DNA of 24,028 nucleotides from JAAYDK01 sp964543935. GTDB taxonomy: Bacteria; Spirochaetota; Spirochaetia; Sphaerochaetales; Sphaerochaetaceae. The notes under the pieces were generated by a model, which ran no database searches, was not told the DNA's origin, and saw only the letters and a list, made by a program, of their open reading frames with translations. The stretch lies in contig CAZJAK010000034.1 in NCBI GenBank assembly GCA_964543935.1, positions 1 to 24,028 of the forward strand, read 5' to 3'. Positions 1-7,696 of this stretch are shown here, piece by piece (the stretch's first letter is position 1; each line of letters starts with the position of its first letter). The position numbers were made by a program, and so were the translations under genes.

Positions 1-1826
1 CCTGGATTAACTCCCTCACCCAGATGCAAAACATAATGCTCGATCCCGAGATTCCCCAAGATTCAGGAGTAGCCATCGAATTTGCCATTCCCAATACATC
101 AAAGCGGGTTGATTTCATCCTCAGCGGTCTTGATGAACATGACCGCCATAGTGCCGTCATCATCGAGTTGAAACAGTGGAGCGAAGTGTTTCCGCTGAGC
201 ACAGTCGATCAGCTCCTGTTAGTAGATCCACAAACCGAAATCAAGCATGTCAAGACCTACCTCGGTGGAGGATTGAACGAGGCTGTGCACCCTTCCTACC
301 AAGCGTGGTCTTATCGGGCATTCATCACCGACTACAACGCAAGTGTTGAGGAAGTCCCCATCACCCTGCAAAGTTGTGCTTATCTACACAATTACTACAA
401 ACACACCCATGACGATCCGCTTTTCATGCCCCATTTCAAGGAAATACTCAAGGAATCTCCACTGTTTTGCCGTTCCGATACAGCACAGCTGTGTTCATTC
501 ATAAAGAAATACATACGCAAAGGCGATGCCAAACAAACACTCTACTACATCGAAAACGGTACGATCAGGCCATCGAAGAGCCTGCAGGACTCTTTGGTGG
601 CGATGTTGAAGGGCAAACGCGAATTCGTGCTCATCGACGAACAAAAAATTGTCTATGAACAGATGCTCTCTTTCTCCCGCAAATCTTACTCCGACTCAGG
701 GAAGCGGGTATTCCTTGTCAAAGGAGGCCCTGGTACTGGGAAAACCGTAGTGGCGATCAACCTATTGGTCCAATTGAGCAAGGAGAACCAAGTATGTGCC
801 TATGTAACCAAGAACAGCGCACCACGCAATGTGTTCGAACAACGGCTCAAAGCAGGAAAGTTCAAAACCAAGAACATCTCCAGTTTGTTTAAAAGCTCCT
901 CCGCTTTCATCGATTCAAGCTCCAATGACTATGGCACGCTCATCGTCGATGAAGCCCACCGCTTGAATAAGAGAACCCAGCTTGGCCCCAAAGTGACCGG
1001 CGAGGACCAAATCAAGGAAATCATCAACGCCGCTGCATGCAGCATCTTCTTCATCGACGAGGACCAACGCGTCACCGCTCAAGATTACGGAGATCGGGAG
1101 AGGATCCTCCACTGGGCCAATCACTATGGTGCTGAAGTCCAAGAAGGAGAACTCGTCTCTCAATTCCGGTGCAATGGATCAGACGGTTATCTTGCTTGGT
1201 TGGATGGAGTCCTGGGGATCCAGAAGGAGACTGCCAATCCTACCTTGGAGGGAATCGAATACGATTTCCGGGTACTTGACGATCCGGTCGAACTGCGAAG
1301 GCTCATCGAAGATAAGAATAAAACAGACAACAAAGCCCGCTTGGTAGCAGGGTACTGCTGGGAGTGGATCTCTAAAAACAATTCGAACAGTGTCGACGAC
1401 ATCGTCATCGGCGAATTCTCCATGCGCTGGAACCTTAGCAGCGATCCGACATTTGCCATATCCAAAGGTTCCATCGACCAAGTAGGCTGCATCCACACCA
1501 CCCAAGGCTTGGAGTTCAGCCACGTCGGAGTCATCATCGGCGATGACCTGCGTTATGAAAACGGGCAGGTCATCACCGATTTCACCAAACGGGCAAAAAC
1601 CGACAAGTCCCTCAATGGCTTGATTGGCAAAGTGAAGAAAGGCGACCGGCTAGCAGCTCAGGCTGTGGACACCATCATTCGCAACACCTACCGGACTTTA
1701 ATGAGTCGAGGCATGAAAGGATGTTACGTCTACTGCACAAATCATGCTTTGGCAGAATTTATCAGGAGCAGAATCACAGAAAACTATGAATCGGGGCTTC
1801 CGGAAACGGAGGGAGCGGTGAAGTGA
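1..1826 (+). CDS. DUF2075-family nuclease-helicase fusion, 5' partial
   Basis: The reading frame is open to the window edge: the codons before the first ATG at 24 encode WINSLTQ, which fits this family's N-terminus, so the true start lies upstream. Residues below count from the ATG at 24. The N-terminal part looks like a PD-(D/E)XK nuclease, with D30 in KRVDFIL and E48-K50 in IIELKQW. The second half is a P-loop helicase-like domain: Walker A GGPGTGKT (234-241), Walker B LIVDEAHR (306-313), a second acidic motif IDEDQR (344-349), QFRCNGSDGYLAWLD (380-394), and a conserved C-terminal RNTYRTLMSRGMKG stretch. The family is called DUF2075 or Schlafen-group-3-like. Its biological role is unsettled; DNA restriction or repair is an inference from the domain pairing. 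The gene ends next to a truncated ORF that starts inside its stop codon. Confidence 0.85.
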   Translation, partial: WINSLTQMQNIMLDPEIPQDSGVAIEFAIPNTSKRVDFILSGLDEHDRHSAVIIELKQWSEVFPLSTVDQLLLVDPQTEIKHVKTYLGGGLNEAVHPSYQAWSYRAFITDYNASVEEVPITLQSCAYLHNYYKHTHDDPLFMPHFKEILKESPLFCRSDTAQLCSFIKKYIRKGDAKQTLYYIENGTIRPSKSLQDSLVAMLKGKREFVLIDEQKIVYEQMLSFSRKSYSDSGKRVFLVKGGPGTGKTVVAINLLVQLSKENQVCAYVTKNSAPRNVFEQRLKAGKFKTKNISSLFKSSSAFIDSSSNDYGTLIVDEAHRLNKRTQLGPKVTGEDQIKEIINAAACSIFFIDEDQRVTAQDYGDRERILHWANHYGAEVQEGELVSQFRCNGSDGYLAWLDGVLGIQKETANPTLEGIEYDFRVLDDPVELRRLIEDKNKTDNKARLVAGYCWEWISKNNSNSVDDIVIGEFSMRWNLSSDPTFAISKGSIDQVGCIHTTQGLEFSHVGVIIGDDLRYENGQVITDFTKRAKTDKSLNGLIGKVKKGDRLAAQAVDTIIRNTYRTLMSRGMKGCYVYCTNHALAEFIRSRITENYESGLPETEGAVK

Positions 1827-1870
1827 AAACCTTCATTGGAGTGACGGATTTCGAACAGTCCGTGATTTAG
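1823..1870 (+). pseudogene. Truncated 15-codon ORF, probable N-terminal remnant of an HNH-endonuclease partner gene
   Basis: A GTG at 1823 overlaps the TGA of the DUF2075 gene (GTGA) and lies 7 nt after a strong Shine-Dalgarno sequence, GGAGGGAG (1808-1815). The ORF reads MKTFIGVTDFEQSVI and then stops at TAG. From memory, HNH-type endonucleases that often follow DUF2075 genes begin with a very similar M-K-x-[FY]-[IV]-[GA]-V-T-D segment. The translational coupling looks intact but the rest of the gene is gone, so this is most likely a deletion remnant. A real 15-residue peptide is possible but less likely. Confidence 0.45.
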
Positions 1871-1949
1871 TATCGACAGCGAAAGTAATATGCAATGCAT
1901 CCTATAAGATTCTTTGCAGAGCATCTACTTCGACGAGGATCAGTAAAAA

Positions 1950-2621
1950 TTAAAAAGCTGCCTCGACAGATGGACGAAGCGTGTCATACCAGATTTGGTT
2001 GCCCGCAGCTGAGAAATGGACTCCATCGGCGCTGTATTCGGCTTTGAGCGTACCATCGGGATTGTTCATCACTATAGCCATGTCGAAAAGTTTCAGTCCG
2101 CGGGCTTCACTCACATTCCTGATGATATCGTTCGCCACAGCCATGTTGGTGTTCATCCTGGAAATCAGAGCTGCATCGACACTGGAATTGGCAGTGGTGA
2201 CACCAGCGATCGTGTTGACATACACGGTAATCCCACGTTCTTCAAGCCCGTCCAGGAGCGCATCATAATTCGCCCTGAACAACTTCGCCGAGAAATTTTT
2301 ACTGTTGCAGTTGTTTGCACCGATGGCAAGAAAACAATGCTTCACATCGAGGGCCTCAAGAAGCGGCAACCGTTGGATATTTCCCTCCACGATATCTCCA
2401 CCGATGCCGAGGTTGACGACATCGCTATTGGGGAAAGCCTCCTTCCAATTGGCTCCGGCAACCCGTGAGTCACCGAGGAAAGCAATGTCGACCGAGTACG
2501 GTTCCAACGTCTGGGCCCACATGGCGATCACATGGTCGTTGAATGGCTTGATCTCCTGAGAACAACCGATCAAACACAACATCGCCACGCCAATCACAGA
2601 AAGGAACACTTTTTTAGCCAT
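1950..2621 (-). CDS. SGNH/GDSL-type esterase lipoprotein
   Basis: The protein has 223 residues. Residues 1-20 form a lipoprotein signal peptide (MAKK, hydrophobic stretch, lipobox LIGC with C20), so it should be anchored at the cell envelope. SGNH hydrolase blocks are visible in order: block I FLGDSR with nucleophile S52, block II GIGGD (72-76), block III IGANN with N103, and block V DGVHFSAAG with D199 and H202. These enzymes cleave ester or acetyl groups from carbohydrates or lipids; the substrate here is unknown. The ATG at 2621 is the only start that gives the signal peptide. It has no Shine-Dalgarno sequence but sits 6 nt after a good -10 box, so translation may be leaderless. It lies downstream of the DUF1566-like lipoprotein gene on the same strand and faces the DUF2075 gene. 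Confidence 0.87.
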   Translation of the reverse strand: MAKKVFLSVIGVAMLCLIGCSQEIKPFNDHVIAMWAQTLEPYSVDIAFLGDSRVAGANWKEAFPNSDVVNLGIGGDIVEGNIQRLPLLEALDVKHCFLAIGANNCNSKNFSAKLFRANYDALLDGLEERGITVYVNTIAGVTTANSSVDAALISRMNTNMAVANDIIRNVSEARGLKLFDMAIVMNNPDGTLKAEYSADGVHFSAAGNQIWYDTLRPSVEAAF

Positions 2622-2627
2622 GGCTGG

Positions 2628-2656
2628 ATTTTACATGCATTGCAAGAATCAAGCAA
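2628..2656 (-). promoter_or_regulatory. Sigma-70-type promoter of the SGNH lipoprotein gene
   Basis: On the minus strand TTGCTT (2656-2651), a 17-nt spacer and TAAAAT (2633-2628) are followed by six bases and then the ATG at 2621. The predicted transcription start falls at or next to the A of the ATG, and no ribosome binding site is present between them. Confidence 0.6.
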
Positions 2657-2765
2657 CCGATTCGACCGTCGCGACTACAGATTCAAGATCAAGCGAGATG
2701 ACGCCTCACTAATGTTTCATGAGAAAACCATCGGATGTGTAATCATCTGCAAAGGGTAACAAGTA

Positions 2766-3722
2766 TCAGAAGGCCCTTATTGGACGGATCCTTTTTTCCT
2801 CGAACCTAGCATAGTAAGTCGACAATCCGTTGGAGAAACCGTGGGACCACATGTATACCGTATAGCCGGCATACTCCGATGAACTCCAATAATAATCGTT
2901 TGAAAAACCACCCTCGGCGTCCAAATGCAAGACTTGGTACATCGCTACCAGTTCATCTTTTGAAGGTAAGAACCAATCATCATACCCTCCCGCGCTAAGT
3001 TCTGCACATATCTTAGCTGCGTAACTTGCAGTAGTGGTGGTTCCTGTGCTCTGCGTATAGGCAGTGTTGAGCATGGCTGTGACCAAAGCTGTGGTGTTTG
3101 TCTCACCAGATCCAACACCTGTACCCGTATTCACTAGCAAATTGGCCCCCTCCGAAGTGGTGCGGTAATACCCCATCACAGAGGAAGGATCCTCAACTGC
3201 TGTGCTCCAGCCATCTCGCGCTGCTTCGAGATACCGCCAACCATCGCTGTACGAACCTTTATCATAGAAGATATAGCCACCCGCAGGACCGAGGTCTCCC
3301 AACGAATAATCCGCTTGTGTCGGCACGATGATCGAAGTACTGCCGGGAACCGAGATTGTACCGTCTCCTGCATACAGGTGCTTGCCTGCTGAATCCACCG
3401 CCCATACCAAGAAGGTGATTTCTCCGCTCACCGGCGAGGCCAGCTTGATCGTCGCCGACCATTTGCCGTTGGCTTCCGTCAGTTCTGTAATGCCAGCAGG
3501 ATCGATGCTTGGCAGATGTTCCCTTGCTGCATTGAAAACCTTGGCATACACCGTATCGACGTTCGCATCGTCATTGATCGTAGCTCTGCTTGCCAAAGGA
3601 AGCTCCACCTCGAACTCATTCCTCAAGCCGTCAAGCGCCCCTGTTGGCTCTGTGCAAGAAACCATCAGGAAACATACTGCCAGAACTATGGATATCCACT
3701 CAATTCGTCTGATTCCGACCAT
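2766..3722 (-). CDS. Lipoprotein with DUF1566-like (Lcl C-terminal) domain
   Basis: The protein has 318 residues from the ATG at 3722, which follows the Shine-Dalgarno-like AGGGGTG by four bases. The frame is open 11 codons further upstream, but that longer start would bury the signal peptide. The lipobox is LMVSC with C23, a loose lipobox of the kind spirochaetes tolerate. Residues about 35-145 resemble an Ig-like or beta-sandwich region. From about residue 150 the protein carries the hallmarks of DUF1566/Lcl domains: GPAGGYIFYD, WRYLEAA, GGYDDWFLPSKDEL, YYWSSSEY and a final RIRPIRAF. Such proteins are often multicopy surface lipoproteins in spirochaetes and Bacteroidetes; the function is unknown, with adhesion or glycan contact suggested. 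It is followed by the SGNH lipoprotein gene on the same strand. Confidence 0.82.
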   Translation of the reverse strand: MVGIRRIEWISIVLAVCFLMVSCTEPTGALDGLRNEFEVELPLASRATINDDANVDTVYAKVFNAAREHLPSIDPAGITELTEANGKWSATIKLASPVSGEITFLVWAVDSAGKHLYAGDGTISVPGSTSIIVPTQADYSLGDLGPAGGYIFYDKGSYSDGWRYLEAARDGWSTAVEDPSSVMGYYRTTSEGANLLVNTGTGVGSGETNTTALVTAMLNTAYTQSTGTTTTASYAAKICAELSAGGYDDWFLPSKDELVAMYQVLHLDAEGGFSNDYYWSSSEYAGYTVYMWSHGFSNGLSTYYARFEEKRIRPIRAF

Positions 3723-4421
3723 GATACACCCCTGTTTCTCACGGAGATATGGCAATCAGGTCCGTTTCCGACCTTATCCGAACTACCGAACGTTCATGAA
3801 CAGCCAGCTGTTCGTACAGTTCAAAGTTCTCGAGCTATGCTTGGGAACTCCCGATGCATCTACCGGCTACACACAGCCCTTTTAATTGCAATCACAAACC
3901 TCGAGCGCTGTAGATAGATTTGATCCGTCACCAACAAGGCAAGAATTGCGGACAGAGACCTGTTCCAATTCATATGTACAACAACCTCTGTCCCGATTCA
4001 ATCATCGGATAGTGGAAATCAGTACATTTTTATTACAATTTTATGCAGTATTTTTAAGACTTGCATAGTAATGCTTTATCTATTACATACCCGTGACAAA
4101 CGGTCACAAGCAAATCCCTTCGAATCGATGACTGCTACCCGCGATCACTGCCCATCGAGCCGTTCCATCTTGGATAAAGGCCTGTGTCTCTCATGCATCC
4201 GTGGCTATCGGAGGAAACTGGTGTCATGATATACAAATTTCTCCGACTACTAGTCACACTGCACCCACCATAAAAAGCCAACGGTGAACATAAGCTACAC
4301 ATCTCCCATACTGGAAATTCATGCCTTGACAGACATATTAAAGCAAGATTGCTCTGACAGCTCGTTTCACTCTAGCCGGCAGACTTATGTCATATTATAC
4401 TGCTGTAAGGAGAAACCTGAA
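3723..4421. other. Long intergenic region between divergent lipoprotein and heliorhodopsin genes
   Basis: About 700 bases hold no convincing gene. An AT-rich patch spans about 4020-4090. Just after it is an inverted repeat, GTGAC-AAACG-GTCAC (4093-4107). Closer to the heliorhodopsin gene are a TTGACA (4326-4331), a near-perfect 12-bp palindrome AGCAAGATTGCT (4342-4353) and a -10-like TATACT (4396-4401). None of these combine into a well-spaced sigma-70 promoter, so the heliorhodopsin promoter is not assigned. The promoter of the minus-strand lipoprotein must also lie here. Confidence 0.5.
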
Positions 4422-5207
4422 ATGAATGCAAAATATGATACCGCATCGTTGAAACGCTTCAATCTCACCATGGGCATCCTGCATGCCATCCAAGGCGCGC
4501 TGATGCTGGTGTTCGCACTGACCGTCGAGAAATTCGCACAGTTCAAACTCCCCGTCTGGTCCTATTTCCTCAACTTCGACCAGACACAAATGCGATTGGT
4601 CACTCTTCCCCAAAAATTGTTCGACATTCCCTTCGCCATCCTCGTGTCGATGTTCCTGTTTTTATCTGCTTTAGCACACTTCATCATCGTCATGCCGGCG
4701 ACCAACCGGATCTACAACCGCGACTTGGAACGGGGCATCAACCGGTTCCGCTGGTATGAGTATTCGCTCAGTTCCTCGTTGATGATCGTGTTGATCGCCA
4801 TGCTGTTCGGAGTGTATGACGTAGGCGCGCTCATCACGATCTTCCTCTTGAACGCCTCGATGAACCTATTTGGCTTGTTGATGGAAGAGGTCAATCAATA
4901 CAAACAGAAGACCGACTGGAGTGCCTTCGTGTTCGGCTCCATCGCCGGAATCGGGCCGTGGATCGTGATTGTCCTCAATGCGTTCGGCAATTCTGACCCC
5001 TCTCTCGTGCCGTGGTTCGTCTACGCCATCGTCGGCTCCTACTTCGTGTTCTTCAACCTGTTCCCCATCAACATGGTGCTCCAGTACAAGAAAGTAGGCC
5101 GCTGGTCCGACTACCTCTACGGTGAGCGCACTTATATCGTCCTCAGTCTGGTGGCCAAGACAGTGCTGGCCTGGTTGGTCTTCGCCGGAGCGATGCAACC
5201 GGTCTGA
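4422..5207 (+). CDS. Heliorhodopsin (retinal-binding seven-helix photoreceptor)
   Basis: The ATG at 4422 is chosen because AAGGAG lies at 4407-4412; an in-frame ATG at 4284 would add an unlikely polar leader. The protein has 261 residues, the normal size. Seven hydrophobic helices are visible. Family hallmarks are the helix-3 motif RWYEYSLSSS with E113 as expected Schiff-base counterion (E107 in the prototype 48C12), NASMNLFGLLME in helix 4, and the helix-7 motif SLVAKTVLAW with K246 as retinal lysine (K241 in 48C12) and S242 four residues before it. H21 and H86 match the conserved histidines near the retinal. Heliorhodopsins insert with the N-terminus inside and do not pump ions strongly; signalling, transport or enzyme regulation has been proposed. 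No retinal or carotenoid synthesis gene is in this window. Downstream lie an HD-domain gene and pcm, in the same direction. Confidence 0.94.
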   Translation: MNAKYDTASLKRFNLTMGILHAIQGALMLVFALTVEKFAQFKLPVWSYFLNFDQTQMRLVTLPQKLFDIPFAILVSMFLFLSALAHFIIVMPATNRIYNRDLERGINRFRWYEYSLSSSLMIVLIAMLFGVYDVGALITIFLLNASMNLFGLLMEEVNQYKQKTDWSAFVFGSIAGIGPWIVIVLNAFGNSDPSLVPWFVYAIVGSYFVFFNLFPINMVLQYKKVGRWSDYLYGERTYIVLSLVAKTVLAWLVFAGAMQPV

Positions 5208-5247
5208 ACCGATTCCATTCCTTTCTCATCACTACACAGCACCTTCA

Positions 5248-5279
5248 CCAGAAGACCTTGGGCTTCCAAGGTCTTCTGG
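5248..5279 (+). terminator. Strong hairpin after heliorhodopsin, no U-tract
   Basis: CCAGAAGACCTTGG (5248-5261), loop GCTT, then CCAAGGTCTTCTGG (5266-5279) form a perfect 14-bp stem 40 nt after the heliorhodopsin stop. No T-run follows on either strand, so it is not a standard intrinsic terminator. It may end or stabilise the 3' end of the heliorhodopsin mRNA. Confidence 0.55.
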
Positions 5280-5309
5280 CAGTGCATGCAATGCCCTCCC
5301 TCATCTATA

Positions 5310-5340
5310 TTGCACTCAGTCCATGCTTATCTTATATAAT
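5310..5340 (+). promoter_or_regulatory. Candidate promoter of the HD-domain gene
   Basis: TTGCAC (5310-5315) is followed by TATATA (5333-5338) at 17 nt, or by TATAAT (5335-5340) at 19 nt. It lies between the hairpin after heliorhodopsin and the HD gene, and would give a leader of about 175 nt. If real, the HD gene can be transcribed separately from heliorhodopsin. Confidence 0.4.
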
Positions 5341-5522
5341 AGAAATAGTTCCAAAAATTTTTAGTTTGAATAAAACCTCATCAGATGATATGATTTCAAT
5401 GCTTTCCAAGATCGCGCCAACTGGTATCGACGCTTCCCACTGAACACCACACAACCATGCTAGAAACGGAAGTCAAATGCACCACCATCAAGCAACAGCT
5501 TGAACGTGAAGGAGGCCTTCCC

Positions 5523-6083
5523 ATGGAATTTCGAGAGGAACTCCAAAAGTTAGCCAAGGAGTATGGCGGGGAGTACGGCTTGAACCACTCTCTGCGGTTG
5601 TTGGCCATCATCAACACCATCGGGGCTGGATCGACTTATGACCGCGATGTAGTTTACACCGCTGTTTTGATGCATGATTGGGGCGGTTACGCCCCTTGGA
5701 AACAGGATGGCGTCGATCATGCCGTGCGCTCAGCCGAGGTCGCAAAAACCTACCTGCAGGACAAGATCAACGATCAAGGAAGTATCGACCATATCATCGA
5801 ATGCATCCTGACCCACCATGACGGCAATCGTGAGAAGAGCCTTGAGGCACAGCTGATCAGCGACGCCGACGGCATCGATTTTCTCGGAGCCATCGGCATC
5901 GCCCGCGAGTTCACCTCCAAGCCACGGGAGTTGAAAAAAGCCTATGACTCGGCCTTGGCGAGGATGGAGAAGATCAGGCGCAACACATGCTTGGATGTAT
6001 CCAAACAGATAGTCTCGGAACGGATTGCGTTCATGCAGGAGTTTTTCGAACGCTTCATCGAAGAAACCGATGCCTTATTCTGA
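5523..6083 (+). CDS. HD-domain metal-dependent phosphohydrolase
   Basis: The ATG at 5523 follows AAGGAGG (5509-5515) by 7 nt, so it is preferred over the in-frame ATG at 5457, which has no such site. The protein has 186 residues and is soluble. The HD signature is complete: H22 (GLNHSLR), H51-D52 (LMHDWGGY), the H98-H99 pair (ILTHHDGN) and D114/D116 (ISDADGID). Proteins of this size and pattern are generic HD phosphohydrolases acting on nucleotides or nucleotide second messengers; the substrate cannot be read from sequence. It sits 315 nt after the heliorhodopsin gene and 165 nt before pcm, all in the same direction. A functional link to heliorhodopsin is inference from position only. Confidence 0.85.
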   Translation: MEFREELQKLAKEYGGEYGLNHSLRLLAIINTIGAGSTYDRDVVYTAVLMHDWGGYAPWKQDGVDHAVRSAEVAKTYLQDKINDQGSIDHIIECILTHHDGNREKSLEAQLISDADGIDFLGAIGIAREFTSKPRELKKAYDSALARMEKIRRNTCLDVSKQIVSERIAFMQEFFERFIEETDALF

Positions 6084-6248
6084 CTACTCCATCTAGATAT
6101 CCCATGGATCCCTGCTTTGAAATCAAGCTGCTCCAGATGTGACTATGCAAAACCAATGGGTGTGAAATCCTGATCAAGAATGCACGGCTCCACCAACGGA
6201 CTATCATTCGCAACCGCTCCATGATACGCTCAGCATCGAGGTACCGTC

Positions 6249-6824
6249 ATGCGCAAGGATGTGGCATCCTTCTTCAACACCCTCAACCGCTCGTTGTTCA
6301 TCGACAACGAGTACAAAGAATTGGCTGGTATTGATACACCGCTGCCGATCGGTTATGGGCAGACTATTTCGCAACCGAGCTTGGTCGCTTACATGACCGA
6401 CGCGTTACACCTCGATCGGTCATGTTCAGTATTGGAAATCGGGACGGGAAGTGGCTACCAAACAGCCTTTCTGGCGCAATTTGCCGGTACGGTCTATACC
6501 ATCGAACTGATTCCCGCCTTGGCAGGACAAGCGAAAAGCCGTCTGGACAAACTAGGCTGCCGCAACATCGTTTACAGAATTGGCGATGGCAGTTCCGGCT
6601 GGCCCGAACAAGCCCCGTTCGACCGGATCATCCTCACCGCCGCCCCGCGCAGCATGCCAAGCGACATCATCGACCAACTCGCTACCGGTGGGGAGATGAT
6701 CCTGCCCGTCGGTCCGTATGGCTGCCAACAACTCATGTTCATCCAGCGCGCTCAAAACGGAACCATCTCCAAGCGCATCCTGATGGATGTGGCTTTCGTG
6801 GAGCTCAAGGGGAAATATGATTGA
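6249..6824 (+). CDS. pcm: Protein-L-isoaspartate O-methyltransferase
   Basis: The protein has 191 residues. It methylates isoaspartyl residues in aged or damaged proteins using S-adenosylmethionine, starting their repair to aspartate. Diagnostic motifs are PIGYGQTISQPSLVAYM (33-49), which holds the active-site region, and the SAM-binding VLEIGTGSGYQTA (61-73), followed by the acidic TIELIP and the C-terminal FVELKGKYD. The start at 6249 follows GAGGT at 6237-6241. The length is slightly below the usual 205-220 because the N-terminus is short. A decayed copy of the last 29 codons, with some flanking sequence, occurs at 9015-9104. Confidence 0.92.
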   Translation: MRKDVASFFNTLNRSLFIDNEYKELAGIDTPLPIGYGQTISQPSLVAYMTDALHLDRSCSVLEIGTGSGYQTAFLAQFAGTVYTIELIPALAGQAKSRLDKLGCRNIVYRIGDGSSGWPEQAPFDRIILTAAPRSMPSDIIDQLATGGEMILPVGPYGCQQLMFIQRAQNGTISKRILMDVAFVELKGKYD

Positions 6825-6979
6825 TCAGCCAAGCCAAAGTCTGCAGCCTAAGGCAGTTCCCACTGTGTCGAGGTATGGAGAACATAGCAATATTTCCTGA
6901 GTCACATATGAAATCAGCAATCGTTGTGAAACAGAATCCACATATCGATAATCGAGGATAGGCACCGAAAGAACTCGTT

Positions 6980-7696
6980 CTAGGAAAGGGTGTTGTAGAT
7001 GACCGGCGTCTTATACTTCCATTGCTGCCATAACCCATCACCAGTGAGGAGTTCAGCCATGAAACAAGCGACGTTGATTCTGCTTGTCTTGCCTGCATCA
7101 AAGACAGGACTTCGCTTGATATGGTCCACCACTTCATAGGTACTGGGATGCTCTTCATTAAACAAGGTATCGGGACGGACCGCCACCCAAGAGAAAGCCG
7201 TGCTCTCTCCAAGGCGATATTCCAGATAATTGGCGGCAAGCACATTGTCCCGATGGGGTGGGAGCAGGATCTTCAGCAGGGCGAAAAGAACTGACTCTCC
7301 GAGCGTGTTCTTCTCCCCGTCTTTTTTATTGGTATAGGCAGTAGTGCTCATGAGAATGAATTGCTGTGATTTGGCGAATGTATTCATCGCAGTCGTGATC
7401 TTCTGCACAGCATGCAATACCAGCTTGTACGGCTTGCCAAAAATGCCCTTCACGCTCATCGTATGACCAAGACAGCAGACAGCGGCTTCACAATCCTGAA
7501 GAAGCAGCTGCACTTGCTGCTGACTGAACGAATCGATGGAACCCTTTACAATCTCCACCATAGGATTGTCGAACAACTGAGGAGGGAGCGTCGAGGCCTC
7601 ACGAACCACAATCCTGACAGCAATCTTTCGTTCAAGCAACTGCATTACCACCAATTTCCCTGTCGCCCCGCTGGCTCCAACCACCAATACTCTCAT
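6980..7696 (-). CDS. Atypical short-chain dehydrogenase / NmrA-like NAD(P)-binding protein
   Basis: The protein has 238 residues. The N-terminus is a Rossmann fold with the glycine motif GASGATG (7-13), followed by a basic segment (VRIVVREAS) that suggests NADP(H). The later motif AVCCLGHTM and the VRPDTLF segment near residue 177 match NAD(P)H-binding atypical SDRs of the NmrA/SDR_a5 type. Such proteins are often redox sensors or epimerase-like reductases; the substrate here is unknown. The start at 7696 follows GAGGG on the minus strand. It is convergent with pcm, leaving about 155 nt with no clear terminator, and its upstream region runs into the assembly gap. Confidence 0.8.
   Translation of the reverse strand: MRVLVVGASGATGKLVVMQLLERKIAVRIVVREASTLPPQLFDNPMVEIVKGSIDSFSQQQVQLLLQDCEAAVCCLGHTMSVKGIFGKPYKLVLHAVQKITTAMNTFAKSQQFILMSTTAYTNKKDGEKNTLGESVLFALLKILLPPHRDNVLAANYLEYRLGESTAFSWVAVRPDTLFNEEHPSTYEVVDHIKRSPVFDAGKTSRINVACFMAELLTGDGLWQQWKYKTPVIYNTLS

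Noticed and set aside
1919..1960. Terminator between the convergent DUF2075 and SGNH genes
   Set aside because: Only a 5-bp CGAGG/CCTCG pairing with a large AT-rich loop is present, too weak to call.
5457..5522. Upstream start of the HD-domain protein at 5457
   Set aside because: It has no ribosome site and adds a non-conserved leader, while 5523 has AAGGAGG at ideal spacing.
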